NCBI GenBank assembly: GCA_023266715.1
Contig: JAHFPK010000117.1
Span: 1 to 8,121, forward strand
Direction: 5' to 3'
DNA: 8,121 nucleotides
From: Hyphomicrobiales bacterium
GTDB lineage: Bacteria; Pseudomonadota; Alphaproteobacteria; Rhizobiales; Aestuariivirgaceae
Position 1 is the stretch's first letter, and the number at the start of each line of letters is the position of its first letter. Under the pieces are notes generated by a model that saw nothing but the letters and a program-made list of their open reading frames with translations, was not told the DNA's origin and did no database searches. Both the position numbers and the translations under genes were made by a program. Below, piece by piece: positions 1-6,829 of this stretch.

Positions 1-258
1 GACCTGATTTATATCGGCCCCATGCTGCGTGCCGTGGATGGCCCAATTGCGCCACTTTCCTGCCTTTCCCGCACCGCCTATCGCCGCTGTGCGGACTGCA
101 AGGACGAAACCCATTGCGAACTCCGAATAGCCTTTGCCCAAGCCTATTCGGTCTATCTTGCCGCCCTGGAAAACACCTCGCTTGCCCAAATCATGCGGCA
201 GTCCGATGCCACAGAATTGCCTTTAGGTAATGGTTTATTGGAACCAATAACGGGCTAA
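1..258 (+). CDS. Rrf2-family transcriptional regulator, C-terminal part (5' end outside window)
   Basis: The reading frame is open from the first base and ends at the TAA at 256-258, giving 85 residues of the C-terminal half of an Rrf2-family DNA-binding regulator. The family pattern is visible: a segment beginning DLIYIGPMLRAVDGPIAPLS, then a cysteine cluster (SCLS, RRCADC, THC) and a final helix ending ENTSLAQIMRQ. In Rrf2 proteins such as IscR and CymR this half carries the dimer helix and, in some members, cysteines that bind an Fe-S cluster. Four cysteines lie within about 21 residues here, so a cofactor or redox role is possible but not shown. The winged-helix part is missing. The first ATG (position 22) is internal, not a start. 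It lies upstream of and co-directional with the sulfate transport genes. By analogy with CymR-type control of sulfur genes, it probably regulates them; that is inference. Confidence 0.85.
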   Translation, partial: DLIYIGPMLRAVDGPIAPLSCLSRTAYRRCADCKDETHCELRIAFAQAYSVYLAALENTSLAQIMRQSDATELPLGNGLLEPITG

Positions 259-311
259 GCCGTTGATTCCCTGAATATAATACGATTCGTTCTTTTTAAC
301 GGACAAAACTC

Positions 312-339
312 TTGATTCTATACTAAATCCGTATAGTAT
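312..339 (+). promoter_or_regulatory. Candidate sigma-70-type promoter of the sulfate transport operon
   Basis: TTGATT at 312-317 could be a -35 box. TAGTAT at 334-339, after a 16-nt spacer, could be the -10 box. An alternative -10, TATTAG at 337-342, gives a 19-nt spacer. This is the best promoter-like pair in the 113-bp gap before sbp and leaves a leader of roughly 25 nt. Neither hexamer is perfect, and alphaproteobacterial promoters are often weakly conserved, so the exact start of transcription is uncertain. Confidence 0.4.
318..339. promoter_or_regulatory. Inverted-repeat operator candidate, probably for the upstream Rrf2 regulator
   Basis: Two nested perfect 6-bp inverted repeats occupy this site: ATACTA (320-325) with TAGTAT (334-339), spacer 8; and CTATAC (318-323) with GTATAG (331-336), spacer 7. 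The site overlaps the candidate -10 region, so a bound protein would block transcription. Rrf2 dimers bind AT-rich dyads of about this size, and an Rrf2 gene ends 60 bp upstream. The dyad is seen directly; assigning it to that regulator is inference. Confidence 0.5.
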
Positions 340-359
340 TAGGTCATTGAGCTGAACCA

Positions 360-365
360 AAGGAG
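360..365 (+). promoter_or_regulatory. Ribosome binding site that fixes the sbp start
   Basis: AAGGAG lies 6 nt before the ATG at 372. The in-frame ATG at 366 abuts the Shine-Dalgarno sequence directly and would be too close to use, so 372 is the preferred start. Confidence 0.75.
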
Positions 366-371
366 ATGCCC

Positions 372-1406
372 ATGTCACTCAAGATCATTCGCCGCACAGC
401 AATTTCAGGAATTGCCGCCCTCTCTCTGGCGGCCGTCATGTCGGCCGCAGCGCCGGCTCTTGCTGACGCAACCCTGCTGAATGTGTCTTATGACCCCACC
501 CGCGAGCTCTACAAGGCGATCAACGAAGCCTTCGCCGCAGATTGGAAAGCCAGGACCGGCGAGACTGTGACTATCGAGCAATCCCATGGCGGCTCCGGCA
601 AACAAGCTCGCGCCGTAATCGATGGCCTCAATGCCGATGTGGTAACACTGGCCCTTGCCGGCGATATCGACGCAATTGCCAAGAAGTCAAAGTTGCTCCC
701 CGAAGACTGGGCCAAGCGCCTTCCCCACAACAGCACACCCTACAGCTCTACCATCGTCTTCCTCGTCCACAAGGGTAATCCCAAGGGCATCAAGGATTGG
801 GGCGATCTTGCCAAGCAGGATGTTGCCGTCATCACGCCTAACCCAAAAACTTCCGGCGGGGCCCGCTGGAATTATCTCGGCGCCTGGGCTTGGGCTAATA
901 AAACCTATGGCGGCGACGAAGCCAAGACCAAGGCCTATATTACTGACCTCTACAGAAATGTGCCGGTGCTTGATACGGGCGCTCGTGGCTCCACCACTAC
1001 CTTCGCCCAGCGTGGCATTGGCGATGTTTTGATCTCATGGGAAAGCGATGCTTTCCTGGCTCTTGATGAATTCGGCGCCGACAAGTTTGAAATTATCGTG
1101 CCTTCAATTTCAATCAATGCCGAAACACCTGTAGCTCTCGTTGATGAGAATGCCAAAGCGAAGGGCAATGAGAAAGTGGCGCAGGCCTATCTCGAATTCC
1201 TCTATACGCCCGCGGCACAGAAGATTGCGGCCCACGAACATTACCGTCCGTCAGACCCATCCTCTGCCGACCCAGCAGATATCGCCAAATTCCCCAAACT
1301 TGAATTGGTGAATATTGACGAAGCCTTCGGTGGCTGGGCCAAGGCCCAGGAAACCCACTTTGCTGACGGCGGAATATTCGATCTGCTCTACAAGCCCAGC
1401 AACTAA
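372..1406 (+). CDS. sbp: Sulfate/thiosulfate ABC transporter substrate-binding protein
   Basis: This is a 344-residue periplasmic binding protein that captures sulfate (or thiosulfate) and delivers it to the CysTW permease. Residues 1-31 form a Sec signal peptide: basic SLKIIRR, a hydrophobic core, and a likely cleavage after APALA before DATLL. The mature protein opens with [17 protein letters not shown], typical of the family. It has both sulfate-binding signature regions: [12 protein letters not shown] (71-82) and [11 protein letters not shown] (157-167). ISWESD (222-227) carries the Trp expected at the ligand site. Length is close to the usual 330-350. It is first in the sbp-cysT-cysW-cysA operon, 6 nt before cysT. 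An inverted repeat overlapping its promoter suggests repression, probably according to sulfur or cysteine supply. CysP, the thiosulfate-preferring paralogue, is the alternative name; sequence reading alone does not separate them well. Confidence 0.93.
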   Translation: MSLKIIRRTAISGIAALSLAAVMSAAAPALADATLLNVSYDPTRELYKAINEAFAADWKARTGETVTIEQSHGGSGKQARAVIDGLNADVVTLALAGDIDAIAKKSKLLPEDWAKRLPHNSTPYSSTIVFLVHKGNPKGIKDWGDLAKQDVAVITPNPKTSGGARWNYLGAWAWANKTYGGDEAKTKAYITDLYRNVPVLDTGARGSTTTFAQRGIGDVLISWESDAFLALDEFGADKFEIIVPSISINAETPVALVDENAKAKGNEKVAQAYLEFLYTPAAQKIAAHEHYRPSDPSSADPADIAKFPKLELVNIDEAFGGWAKAQETHFADGGIFDLLYKPSN

Positions 1407-1412
1407 ACGAAA

Positions 1413-2258
1413 ATGACGCTTCTCATCCCGCGCCTGCGTGAACCAAGTGTCATCCCCGGTTTCGGGTTGGCGCTTGGCTTCACCGTCGCAGCGCTCAGCC
1501 TCATCGTCTTAATCCCGCTTTCGGCCCTTGTATTGCGTGCCGCCAGCATCGGTCCCGTTGGGTTCTGGGCCATTGCCTCAGACCCACGTGTTCTTGCAGC
1601 CCTTCGCTTGTCATTTGGTTCTGCTCTTATTGCAGCGGCCATTAATACAATGTTTGGGCTGTTGTTGAGCTGGATTCTTGTGCGCTATCGTTTCCCCGGT
1701 CGCCGTTTCATCGATGCTGCGGTGGATCTGCCCTTTGCATTGCCAACTGCGGTGGCCGGCATCGCCATGGCCGCAGTCTACGCACCCAATGGCTGGATCG
1801 GTGCCATTGCGGATCAACTTGGCTTCAAGATCGCCTTCACGCCTTTGGGCATAGTTCTTGCCCTCGTTTTTACCGGCCTGCCATTTGTCGTGCGCACGGT
1901 GCAACCCGTTCTCGAAGAAGTTGAGAGGGAAATTGAAGAAGTGTCCGCCTTGCTTGGCGCAAGTCGCCTGCGCACCGTTTTCAAAGTGGTGCTGCCGCAA
2001 GTCTATCCAGCACTCCTGACCGGAGCTACGCTAGCCTTTGCGCGTGGCATTGGTGAATATGGTTCGGTCATCTTCATTGCTGGCAACATCCCAATGGTTT
2101 CTGAAATCGCCCCACTCCTCATTGTCATCAAGCTCGAGGAATTCGACTATCAGGGAGCCACCGTCATCGCTCTGTTGATGTTGATAATCTCCTTTGTACT
2201 TTTGATGCTCATCAACCTGTTCCAGACCTGGAGCCGCAGGAGGCTTGGTCATGTCTGA
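1413..2258 (+). CDS. cysT: Sulfate/thiosulfate ABC transporter permease CysT (CysU)
   Basis: This 281-residue inner-membrane protein is one of two permease subunits of the sulfate importer. Hydrophobic segments at about 17-41, 65-89, 100-122, 143-164, 198-224 and 250-272 fit the usual six helices. The cytoplasmic EAA loop that contacts the CysA ATPase is at about 174-195 ([21 protein letters not shown]). It is followed by the CysT-typical [16 protein letters not shown] (210-225). The ATG at 1413 lies 6 nt after the sbp stop without a strong Shine-Dalgarno sequence, so it may depend on ribosomes finishing sbp. Its 3' end overlaps the cysW start by 8 nt. Length matches the family. Confidence 0.94.
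   Translation: MTLLIPRLREPSVIPGFGLALGFTVAALSLIVLIPLSALVLRAASIGPVGFWAIASDPRVLAALRLSFGSALIAAAINTMFGLLLSWILVRYRFPGRRFIDAAVDLPFALPTAVAGIAMAAVYAPNGWIGAIADQLGFKIAFTPLGIVLALVFTGLPFVVRTVQPVLEEVEREIEEVSALLGASRLRTVFKVVLPQVYPALLTGATLAFARGIGEYGSVIFIAGNIPMVSEIAPLLIVIKLEEFDYQGATVIALLMLIISFVLLMLINLFQTWSRRRLGHV
2238..2243 (+). promoter_or_regulatory. Ribosome binding site that fixes the cysW start
   Basis: AGGAGG, inside the end of cysT, lies 7 nt before the ATG at 2251. This favours that ATG over the in-frame TTG at 2245, which would sit only 1 nt after the Shine-Dalgarno sequence. Confidence 0.75.
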
Positions 2259-3123
2259 CATTGAAATCTCCGAATTACTCCACACGCGGGACGTCGCAAG
2301 TGAAGGGCGAAGTGCGCAAATTGCTCTCATCGGCCTTGCCGTAGTTTTCCTCGTGGGGTTCCTGTTTCTGCCGCTCATCGTGGTTATTGTCGAAGGTTTT
2401 CGCAACGGGCCAGTGGAATTTCTGCAAGCCCTCGCCGATCCCGATGCCTGGGCCGCGGTAAAACTCACACTGCTCGTGGCGGCTATCGCCGTACCCTTCA
2501 ATACGGTCTTCGGCGTTGCCGCAGCCTGGGCCATTGCCAAGTTCAGTTTCCATGGCAAGAACCTGCTTCTCACTTTGATTGATCTGCCCTTCTCGGTCTC
2601 GCCCGTTATTTCAGGCCTTGTCTATGTCCTGCTCTTCGGCGCGCAGAGTTGGCTGGGACCGTGGCTCAAAGCCAATCATATTGAAATCATTTTCGCCGTA
2701 CCGGGAATTGTACTGGCCACTGTGTTTGTAACCTTTCCATTCGTCGCCCGGGAATTGATTCCACTGATGCAGTCCCAGGGCACAAGCGAGGAAGAGGCGT
2801 CACTCACGCTCGGCGCTTCCGGCCTGTACACCTTCTTCAACGTGACATTGCCCAACATCAAATGGGCTCTGCTCTATGGCGTCCTGCTGTGCAACGCTCG
2901 CGCCATGGGCGAATTCGGCGCCGTATCGGTTGTCTCTGGCCATATCCGCGGCCTCACCAATACCATGCCGCTGCACATTGAAATTCTTTACAATGAATAC
3001 AACTTCGCAGCAGCCTTCGCCGTGGCGACACTGCTTGCAGGGCTTGCCCTCTTAACCCTTATCCTTAAATCCGCCCTTGAATGGCGCTACGCTGGTTCAT
3101 TGGCCGTGGCACAAAAACCTTAG
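2251..3123 (+). CDS. cysW: Sulfate/thiosulfate ABC transporter permease CysW
   Basis: This 290-residue protein is the second inner-membrane permease subunit and pairs with CysT. Hydrophobic segments at about 24-48, 70-95, 106-130, 146-168, 203-228 and 252-273 give the expected six-helix layout after a short cytoplasmic N terminus. The EAA loop is at about 180-200 ([21 protein letters not shown]). The CysW-specific stretch [18 protein letters not shown] (217-234) and the following [15 protein letters not shown] separate it clearly from CysT. The start codon lies within the last 8 nt of cysT, so translation of the two permeases is probably coupled, which suits a 1:1 complex. The cysA start is 18 nt downstream of its stop. 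Confidence 0.95.
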   Translation: MSDIEISELLHTRDVASEGRSAQIALIGLAVVFLVGFLFLPLIVVIVEGFRNGPVEFLQALADPDAWAAVKLTLLVAAIAVPFNTVFGVAAAWAIAKFSFHGKNLLLTLIDLPFSVSPVISGLVYVLLFGAQSWLGPWLKANHIEIIFAVPGIVLATVFVTFPFVARELIPLMQSQGTSEEEASLTLGASGLYTFFNVTLPNIKWALLYGVLLCNARAMGEFGAVSVVSGHIRGLTNTMPLHIEILYNEYNFAAAFAVATLLAGLALLTLILKSALEWRYAGSLAVAQKP

Positions 3124-3141
3124 ACCCGCAGGAGCAAATCT

Positions 3142-3942
3142 ATGTTCGTCACCGTAAGTGTGAAAAATCTCGAAAAGAATTTCCGTCGCTTTCCCGTTCT
3201 GCTAGATGTCTCGCTGAATGTCGAAGGCGGAGAGCTGTTGGCTCTGCTCGGCCCTTCAGGTTCCGGCAAAACCACGCTACTGCGTGCCATCGCAGGCCTT
3301 GAAGAGATTGACGCAGGCGAGGTCTTCTTCGACGATATGAACGCCAATCAATTGACCTTGCGCGAGCGCCGCATCGGCTTCGTCTTCCAGCAATATGCCC
3401 TGTTCAAGCATATGACCGTGATGGACAATATTGCCTTCGGATTACGGGCGAGACCAAGAGCCTCGCGCCCTGCCAAGGCTGCAATCCGGACCCGCGTGCT
3501 GGAGCTTCTCAGCCTGGTGCAGCTTGATGGTCTTGAAGCCCGCTTTCCCGCTCAGCTCTCCGGCGGCCAGCGCCAGCGTGTAGCCCTTGCCCGCGCCCTC
3601 GCCATTGAACCCCGCGTGCTGCTCCTTGATGAACCTTTCGGCGCACTTGACGCAAAAGTGCGCAAGGACCTGCGCCGCTGGCTGCGCGAACTGCATGACC
3701 GCACCGGCCACACCACACTATTCGTGACCCATGATCAGGAAGAAGCCTTCGAATTGGCCGACCGCGTCGCCATTCTGAACAAGGGGAAGATTGAGCAAAC
3801 CGGAACACCCAGCCAGATTGTCAATCACCCTGCGACAGATTTTGTTGCCGAGTTTGTCGATGGAATCGATCTCAAGCGCATTAATACGGAAGCAAGCAGT
3901 CCGGCAGTTCAACTGACCCGTAACCTGAAGATTGTCAGCTGA
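3142..3942 (+). CDS. cysA: Sulfate/thiosulfate ABC transporter ATP-binding protein CysA, short form without a TOBE domain
   Basis: This 266-residue cytoplasmic ATPase powers the CysTW permease. All nucleotide-binding elements are intact: Walker [10 protein letters not shown] (37-45), Q-loop Gln83 in FVFQQYALF, signature LSGGQ (139-143), Walker B VLLLDE (159-164), D-loop GALD (167-170) and switch His197 in LFVTHD. The start is supported by GCAGGAG 7 nt upstream. CysA proteins are commonly about 340-365 residues, with a C-terminal TOBE-type regulatory region after the ATPase domain. Here the protein stops about 30 residues after [13 protein letters not shown], and the next gene begins 9 nt later on the other strand, so no shifted remainder fits. 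The shortened form looks genuine and should still be an active ATPase. Operon position supports CysA over other importer ATPases. Confidence 0.92.
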   Translation: MFVTVSVKNLEKNFRRFPVLLDVSLNVEGGELLALLGPSGSGKTTLLRAIAGLEEIDAGEVFFDDMNANQLTLRERRIGFVFQQYALFKHMTVMDNIAFGLRARPRASRPAKAAIRTRVLELLSLVQLDGLEARFPAQLSGGQRQRVALARALAIEPRVLLLDEPFGALDAKVRKDLRRWLRELHDRTGHTTLFVTHDQEEAFELADRVAILNKGKIEQTGTPSQIVNHPATDFVAEFVDGIDLKRINTEASSPAVQLTRNLKIVS

Positions 3943-3951
3943 CCGTTGCCC

Positions 3952-4290
3952 TTAGAGCGCCGCTTGCCCCGTTTCGCCGGTGCGGATGCGCACCGCTTCT
4001 TCCAGATTCAGGATAAAGATTTTTCCATCGCCGATCTGTCCCGTCAGCCCGGACGAGCGGATGGTTTCTATGATCTCATCGACTCTTGACGCTTCCACTG
4101 CCAATTCGATCTTCACCTTGGATACAAAGCTGACCTTGTATTCAGCCCCGCGATAGGTCTCCGTATGACCGCTCTGACGGCCATGTCCCTTCACCTCCGT
4201 TGCCGTTATGCTTTGAACGCCGATCTTGCCCAGAGCTTCGCGCACATCTTCAAGTTTGAACGGCTGAATCACGGCTACGAGATACTTCAT
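3952..4290 (-). CDS. P-II family nitrogen regulatory protein (GlnB/GlnK type)
   Basis: This 112-residue trimeric signalling protein has exactly the canonical PII length. It senses ATP/ADP and 2-oxoglutarate and reports nitrogen status to partners such as AmtB, NtrB and adenylyltransferase. The T-loop carries YRGAEY (46-51) with Tyr51, the usual uridylylation site. Gln39 and Lys58 (2-oxoglutarate and ATP contacts), GDGKIF (87-92, Lys90) and VRIRTGE (100-106, Arg101 and Arg103) are all present. The ATG at 4290 is chosen because AGGGG lies 6 nt upstream and the protein then begins MKYLVAVIQPFKL; the upstream in-frame ATG would add 13 unrelated residues. Departures from common PII sequences are Gln9 for Lys, His36 for the usual aromatic residue, and Ser40 for Lys. 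Residue 54 is Ser, neither the Asp usual in GlnB nor the Asn usual in GlnK. No amtB or glnA is adjacent. A sigma-54 promoter upstream suggests nitrogen-limited expression, as for glnK. Confidence 0.93.
   Translation of the reverse strand: MKYLVAVIQPFKLEDVREALGKIGVQSITATEVKGHGRQSGHTETYRGAEYKVSFVSKVKIELAVEASRVDEIIETIRSSGLTGQIGDGKIFILNLEEAVRIRTGETGQAAL
3978..3995. other. 7-bp inverted repeat near the cysA/PII convergent ends
   Basis: CGGTGCG (3978-3984) and CGCACCG (3989-3995) flank the 4-nt loop GATG. RNA reading through from cysA could form this hairpin 35 nt after the stop codon. The following CTTCTTCC is not a proper U-tract, and the repeat lies in the PII codons for VRIRTG, a conserved motif whose GC-rich coding alone can produce it. 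A terminator role is weakly supported. Confidence 0.25.
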
Positions 4291-4324
4291 GTCCCACCCC
4301 TGCAACTTCTGAAAGGTGATGCGA

Positions 4325-4340
4325 TACAAGAACCGTGCCA
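4325..4340 (-). promoter_or_regulatory. Sigma-54 (RpoN) -24/-12 promoter of the PII gene
   Basis: Read on the minus strand the site is TGGCACG, four bases, then TTGTA. It matches the RpoN consensus TGGCACG-N4-TTGCW at every defined position except one (T for C at the -12 element). Spacing between the GG and the second element is exact. Transcription would start near 4314, about 24 nt before the ATG at 4290. RpoN promoters need an activator such as NtrC, so this predicts induction under nitrogen limitation. Confidence 0.75.
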
Positions 4341-4355
4341 GTCCTTTAAATTGCG

Positions 4356-4368
4356 CAACTCATTGAAA
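4356..4368 (-). promoter_or_regulatory. IHF-like binding site upstream of the sigma-54 promoter
   Basis: The minus strand reads TTTCAATGAGTTG, one mismatch from the IHF consensus WATCAANNNNTTR, with an A/T-rich tract next to it. It lies about 40-55 bp upstream of the predicted start of transcription, where IHF bends DNA in many RpoN promoters. I found no complete NtrC site; only a TGCACC half-site at 4464-4469, about 150 bp upstream of the predicted start. Confidence 0.3.
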
Positions 4369-4379
4369 TAATGAAATAA
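4364..4379. repeat. Short tandem repeat, two copies of TGAAATAA
   Basis: Two perfect head-to-tail 8-bp copies are followed by more A/T-rich sequence to about 4387. This is the most AT-rich stretch of the 288-bp region between the PII and cyclase genes and directly abuts the IHF-like site. It may help DNA bending, or it may be chance in AT-rich DNA. Confidence 0.5.
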
Positions 4380-4470
4380 TAAAAATAGAAGCGAATATCC
4401 GCGCGCGATCCCATGATGAAAATTTAATCAAATACTCAAAGTAGCAAAATTATTGCTCATCAATGCACCT

Positions 4471-4491
4471 GCGCCAAACAAGCTCTGGCGC
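4471..4491. repeat. Perfect inverted repeat GCGCCA-N9-TGGCGC in the divergent intergenic region
   Basis: A 6-bp dyad with a 9-nt spacer lies about 90 bp before the cyclase start and about 155 bp upstream of the predicted PII transcription start. It could bind a dimeric regulator of either gene. It does not match the NtrC dyad spacing, and no U-tract follows on either strand to suggest a terminator. Confidence 0.4.
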
Positions 4492-4564
4492 GAAAGCAAA
4501 AGTCTAACTAACCTTCATTTCAGACCGCTATGTCTTGGTTGGTCATAACTTGGCCTGGAAGGGG

Positions 4565-4580
4565 ATGAGCCGAGGCTCAT
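4565..4580 (+). promoter_or_regulatory. Perfect inverted repeat covering the cyclase start codon
   Basis: ATGAGCC (4565-4571) and GGCTCAT (4574-4580) are exact inverted copies around a 2-nt centre. In mRNA this can fold as a 6-bp stem with a CGAG tetraloop. The A and U of the start codon at 4579 would be paired, and the nearest Shine-Dalgarno-like GAGG (4572-4575) would be mostly in the loop. The longer GGAAGGGG stays free just 5' of the stem. Such a structure could limit translation of the cyclase; it is not tested. Confidence 0.45.
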
Positions 4581-4582
4581 GA
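4565..4582 (+). CDS. Possible 5-codon leader ORF overlapping the cyclase start
   Basis: ATG at 4565 opens a 5-codon frame (Met-Ser-Arg-Gly-Ser) whose TGA at 4580-4582 overlaps the cyclase ATG at 4579 in the arrangement ATGA, a classic translational-coupling geometry. GGAAGGGG (4557-4564) immediately upstream is purine-rich like a Shine-Dalgarno sequence but is very close to the ATG, so efficient initiation is doubtful. Such a short frame can occur by chance. Listed because it may decide how the cyclase is translated. Confidence 0.22.
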   Translation: MSRGS

Positions 4583-6696
4583 GACTGCGATCTGCATTAA
4601 TGGCCATTCTTTTTGGCATGACTTTCGTGGCCTTGCTGACAGCACTGCGCTGGGCCGATTTTGCCGTCTTCCGAACGGCTCGTGATTTCGCCTTCGACCA
4701 GTCCCAGCGCCTGGCACCGCGCACCTATGAACCGGTACCGGTCCGCATTATTGATATCGACGAACGCTCGCTCAGAGACCAAGGCCAGTGGCCTTGGCCA
4801 CGCACGCTGGTAGCCAAGCTGGCGTCCCGGCTTAACGAGCTTGGCGCCGCCGTGGTGGCTTTCGATGTGCTCTTTGCCGAACCTGACCGCTTGTCACCGA
4901 AGAATGTCATGGCCCAGCAAGAAGGCTTCGATCCTGACATCCTTGCGAAACTGCCGGACAACGATGCAGCCTTTGCCGCACAGATCGCTCTTCAGCCAGT
5001 TGTTCTCGGATTTGCCGCAACCCGGGATTCCCAGGCCATGCCCAAGGTCAAGGCAGGTTTTGCTTTCACGGGCGAGAGTCCGTTCCTCGCACCACCACGC
5101 CTTACCGGGGCCACACTTCCCCTGCCAGCACTGGAAGAGGCGGCTGCAGGCATTGGCGACATCAGCATGAACCCCGCCGCCGACTCTACCGTTGTGCGCA
5201 CTATTCCGCTGTTTCTCTCCGACGGAAAACAATTCTATCCATCACTTACCATGGAAGCCCTGCGCGTTGCCCAGGGTGCATCCACTTACATCATCGCCAA
5301 TGCCCCGGAACGGGAGGGATCGATAAGCGCGGTTCGGGTCGGCGACTTCGAAGTGCCGACGACGGCCGCGGGCGAGTTGCAGATATACACAAGTCCCGAG
5401 CGCTCCGACCGCTATGTCTCTGCCAGCGATGTGCTGTCGGGCCAGGATGCCGATCTGCGATCCCTCATCGAGGGCCATATCGTGTTGGTAGGCACCTCGG
5501 CAGCGGGTCTCCTTGACATTCGCGCCACCACGCTTGGCCAGAATGTGCCGGGAGTCTCGCTCCATGCCCAGGCCATTGAGCAGATTCTGACGAAACGTTT
5601 CCTCAACCGGCCCGACTGGGCGGACGGGCTTGAAATCATCAGCGTCGCAATGCTCGGTATTGTCGTTGTCCTGCTGACTGCACTTGTCTCGCCATGGGTC
5701 GCGGTCACCACCGGTACGGCAGTTTCCTTCGCGGCCCTATTGGCGTCATGGAATGCTTTCCGTGGCCATGGATTGCTTCTCGATCCGACTTTTCCGGTCG
5801 CCACAGCGCTTCTGACACAGTTCGCGGTCATGGGTTTCCGCTTTCTCACAACCGATCAGGAGCGGCGCCATATTCGCAAGGCCTTCAGCCAACACGTTTC
5901 TCCTGCCGTGCTTGCCCGTGCCGAAAATCAGCCGGAAGCAATGCTCCTTGGCGGTGTGGACCGGGAAATTACGATGCTGTTCATGGATGTCCGTGACTTC
6001 ACGACAATCAGTGAGGGCCTTTCGCCGACAGCGCTGGTAAGCTTCCTCAACAAGCTGCTCGGCGGCCTGAGCCGCCATGTCATGGCTACCGAAGGCACGC
6101 TCGACAAATTCATCGGCGATTCAATCATGGCCTTCTGGAATGCCCCGGTGGATGTCGCCGGGCATCCCGCCAAGGCAGCCCATTGCGCGCTTGCCATGCG
6201 CGCCACACTACGCGAATTGAATGATCAGGATGCCTTCGGTCTCGGCCGGCCAATTTCCATTGGCATTGGAATCAACACGGGTATTGCCTGCGTTGGCAAC
6301 ATGGGAGCCGAGAGCCGGTTTAACTATTCAGCGGTTGGCGATGCGGTGAACACGGCGGCCAGGATCGAATCGACCTCAAAGGAGGCCGCTTTTGATATTC
6401 TTGTGTCCGCATCAGTTGCAGAAGAGCTGCAGGATTTTGCCCTGCTGGACGCTGGATCCTACGCCTTAAAGGGAAAATCGGAACAAGCAAGGCTGTTCCT
6501 GCTTCTGGGCGACGGGAAATTGGCCCAAACACCTGAATTTCAATACCTGCGCGAGGCCCATGCAAAATATCTTGCGGCCCTGCCTGGCGTGCCAGACGGG
6601 CAAGCTAAAATACTTCGGGCCGAGGCAATCAAGGCAGCAAATGCTGTCATGCCCGAACTGGAAAGGTTCTACACACGGCTGGGGAAGGGCAGTTAA
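4579..6696 (+). CDS. CHASE2-domain transmembrane adenylate cyclase (class III)
   Basis: This 705-residue inner-membrane sensor enzyme is predicted to make cAMP from ATP. Order of parts: an N-terminal helix (about 5-24); a periplasmic CHASE2 sensor (about 35-340) with IIDIDERSL, WPWPR, VVAFDVLFAEPD and IVLVGTSAAGL; three helices (about 351-372, 374-392, 403-423); a linker; and the catalytic domain (about 462-640). Metal-binding aspartates are Asp470 (LFMDVRDFT) and Asp514 (KFIGDSIMAFW). The substrate pair is Lys510 and Asp588 (SAVGDAVNTAAR), which selects adenine. Asn591 and Arg595 complete the active site, so it should be active. An in-frame TAA at 4546 rules out an earlier ATG. The start at 4579 has only a GAGG 3 nt upstream, lies in an inverted repeat, and has an alternative at 4600. 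The C-terminal 60 residues are helical and unassigned. A FecR-domain secreted protein gene follows and may be its partner. The CHASE2 ligand is unknown. Confidence 0.93.
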   Translation: MRLRSALMAILFGMTFVALLTALRWADFAVFRTARDFAFDQSQRLAPRTYEPVPVRIIDIDERSLRDQGQWPWPRTLVAKLASRLNELGAAVVAFDVLFAEPDRLSPKNVMAQQEGFDPDILAKLPDNDAAFAAQIALQPVVLGFAATRDSQAMPKVKAGFAFTGESPFLAPPRLTGATLPLPALEEAAAGIGDISMNPAADSTVVRTIPLFLSDGKQFYPSLTMEALRVAQGASTYIIANAPEREGSISAVRVGDFEVPTTAAGELQIYTSPERSDRYVSASDVLSGQDADLRSLIEGHIVLVGTSAAGLLDIRATTLGQNVPGVSLHAQAIEQILTKRFLNRPDWADGLEIISVAMLGIVVVLLTALVSPWVAVTTGTAVSFAALLASWNAFRGHGLLLDPTFPVATALLTQFAVMGFRFLTTDQERRHIRKAFSQHVSPAVLARAENQPEAMLLGGVDREITMLFMDVRDFTTISEGLSPTALVSFLNKLLGGLSRHVMATEGTLDKFIGDSIMAFWNAPVDVAGHPAKAAHCALAMRATLRELNDQDAFGLGRPISIGIGINTGIACVGNMGAESRFNYSAVGDAVNTAARIESTSKEAAFDILVSASVAEELQDFALLDAGSYALKGKSEQARLFLLLGDGKLAQTPEFQYLREAHAKYLAALPGVPDGQAKILRAEAIKAANAVMPELERFYTRLGKGS

Positions 6697-6734
6697 CCAT
6701 AACAAACCCAATCCGCTCCAAGCTGACGGCTAGC

Positions 6735-6754
6735 CCAGGTGGATTGCCCACTGG
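6735..6754. other. Imperfect hairpin in the cyclase-fecR gap
   Basis: CCAG-G-TGG and CCACTGG can pair as a 7-bp stem with one bulged G and a 5-nt loop. It lies 38 nt after the cyclase stop. No U-tract follows, so it is not a standard terminator. It could protect an mRNA end or be incidental. The rest of the 133-bp gap shows no convincing promoter, so the two genes may be cotranscribed. Confidence 0.25.
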
Positions 6755-6829
6755 ACTCGCCCGCAAATCATTGATAACGTTTATTCTGCAACCTCTTGGT
6801 TTCTTGGAGTACGGGGACGGATACGCGAA

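Noticed and set aside
249..264. Inverted repeat AACGG-N6-CCGTT across the Rrf2 stop codon, as a terminator
   Set aside because: The stem is only 5 bp and the following bases are not a U-tract.
276..281. Perfect TATAAT hexamer upstream of sbp
   Set aside because: No acceptable -35 hexamer lies 15-19 nt before it. The pair at 312-339 has better spacing and coincides with the inverted repeat.
1611..2000. 129-residue minus-strand open frame inside cysT
   Set aside because: It lies fully within a confident permease gene and has no coding character of its own.
2031..2573. 180-residue minus-strand open frame across the cysT/cysW junction
   Set aside because: It is antisense to two clearly recognised permease genes. 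The product is low-complexity Ser/Thr/Arg-rich, and no start signal is seen.
4363..4391. TTGAAA with TAGAAG at 17-nt spacing as a plus-strand promoter for the cyclase
   Set aside because: The -10 matches the consensus poorly, and AT-rich sequence makes such pairs likely by chance. The start would also lie about 180 nt from the gene.
4464..4469. TGCACC as an NtrC site for the PII promoter
   Set aside because: Only one half-site is present; no GGTGCA partner lies at the required spacing, so it was not listed as a feature.
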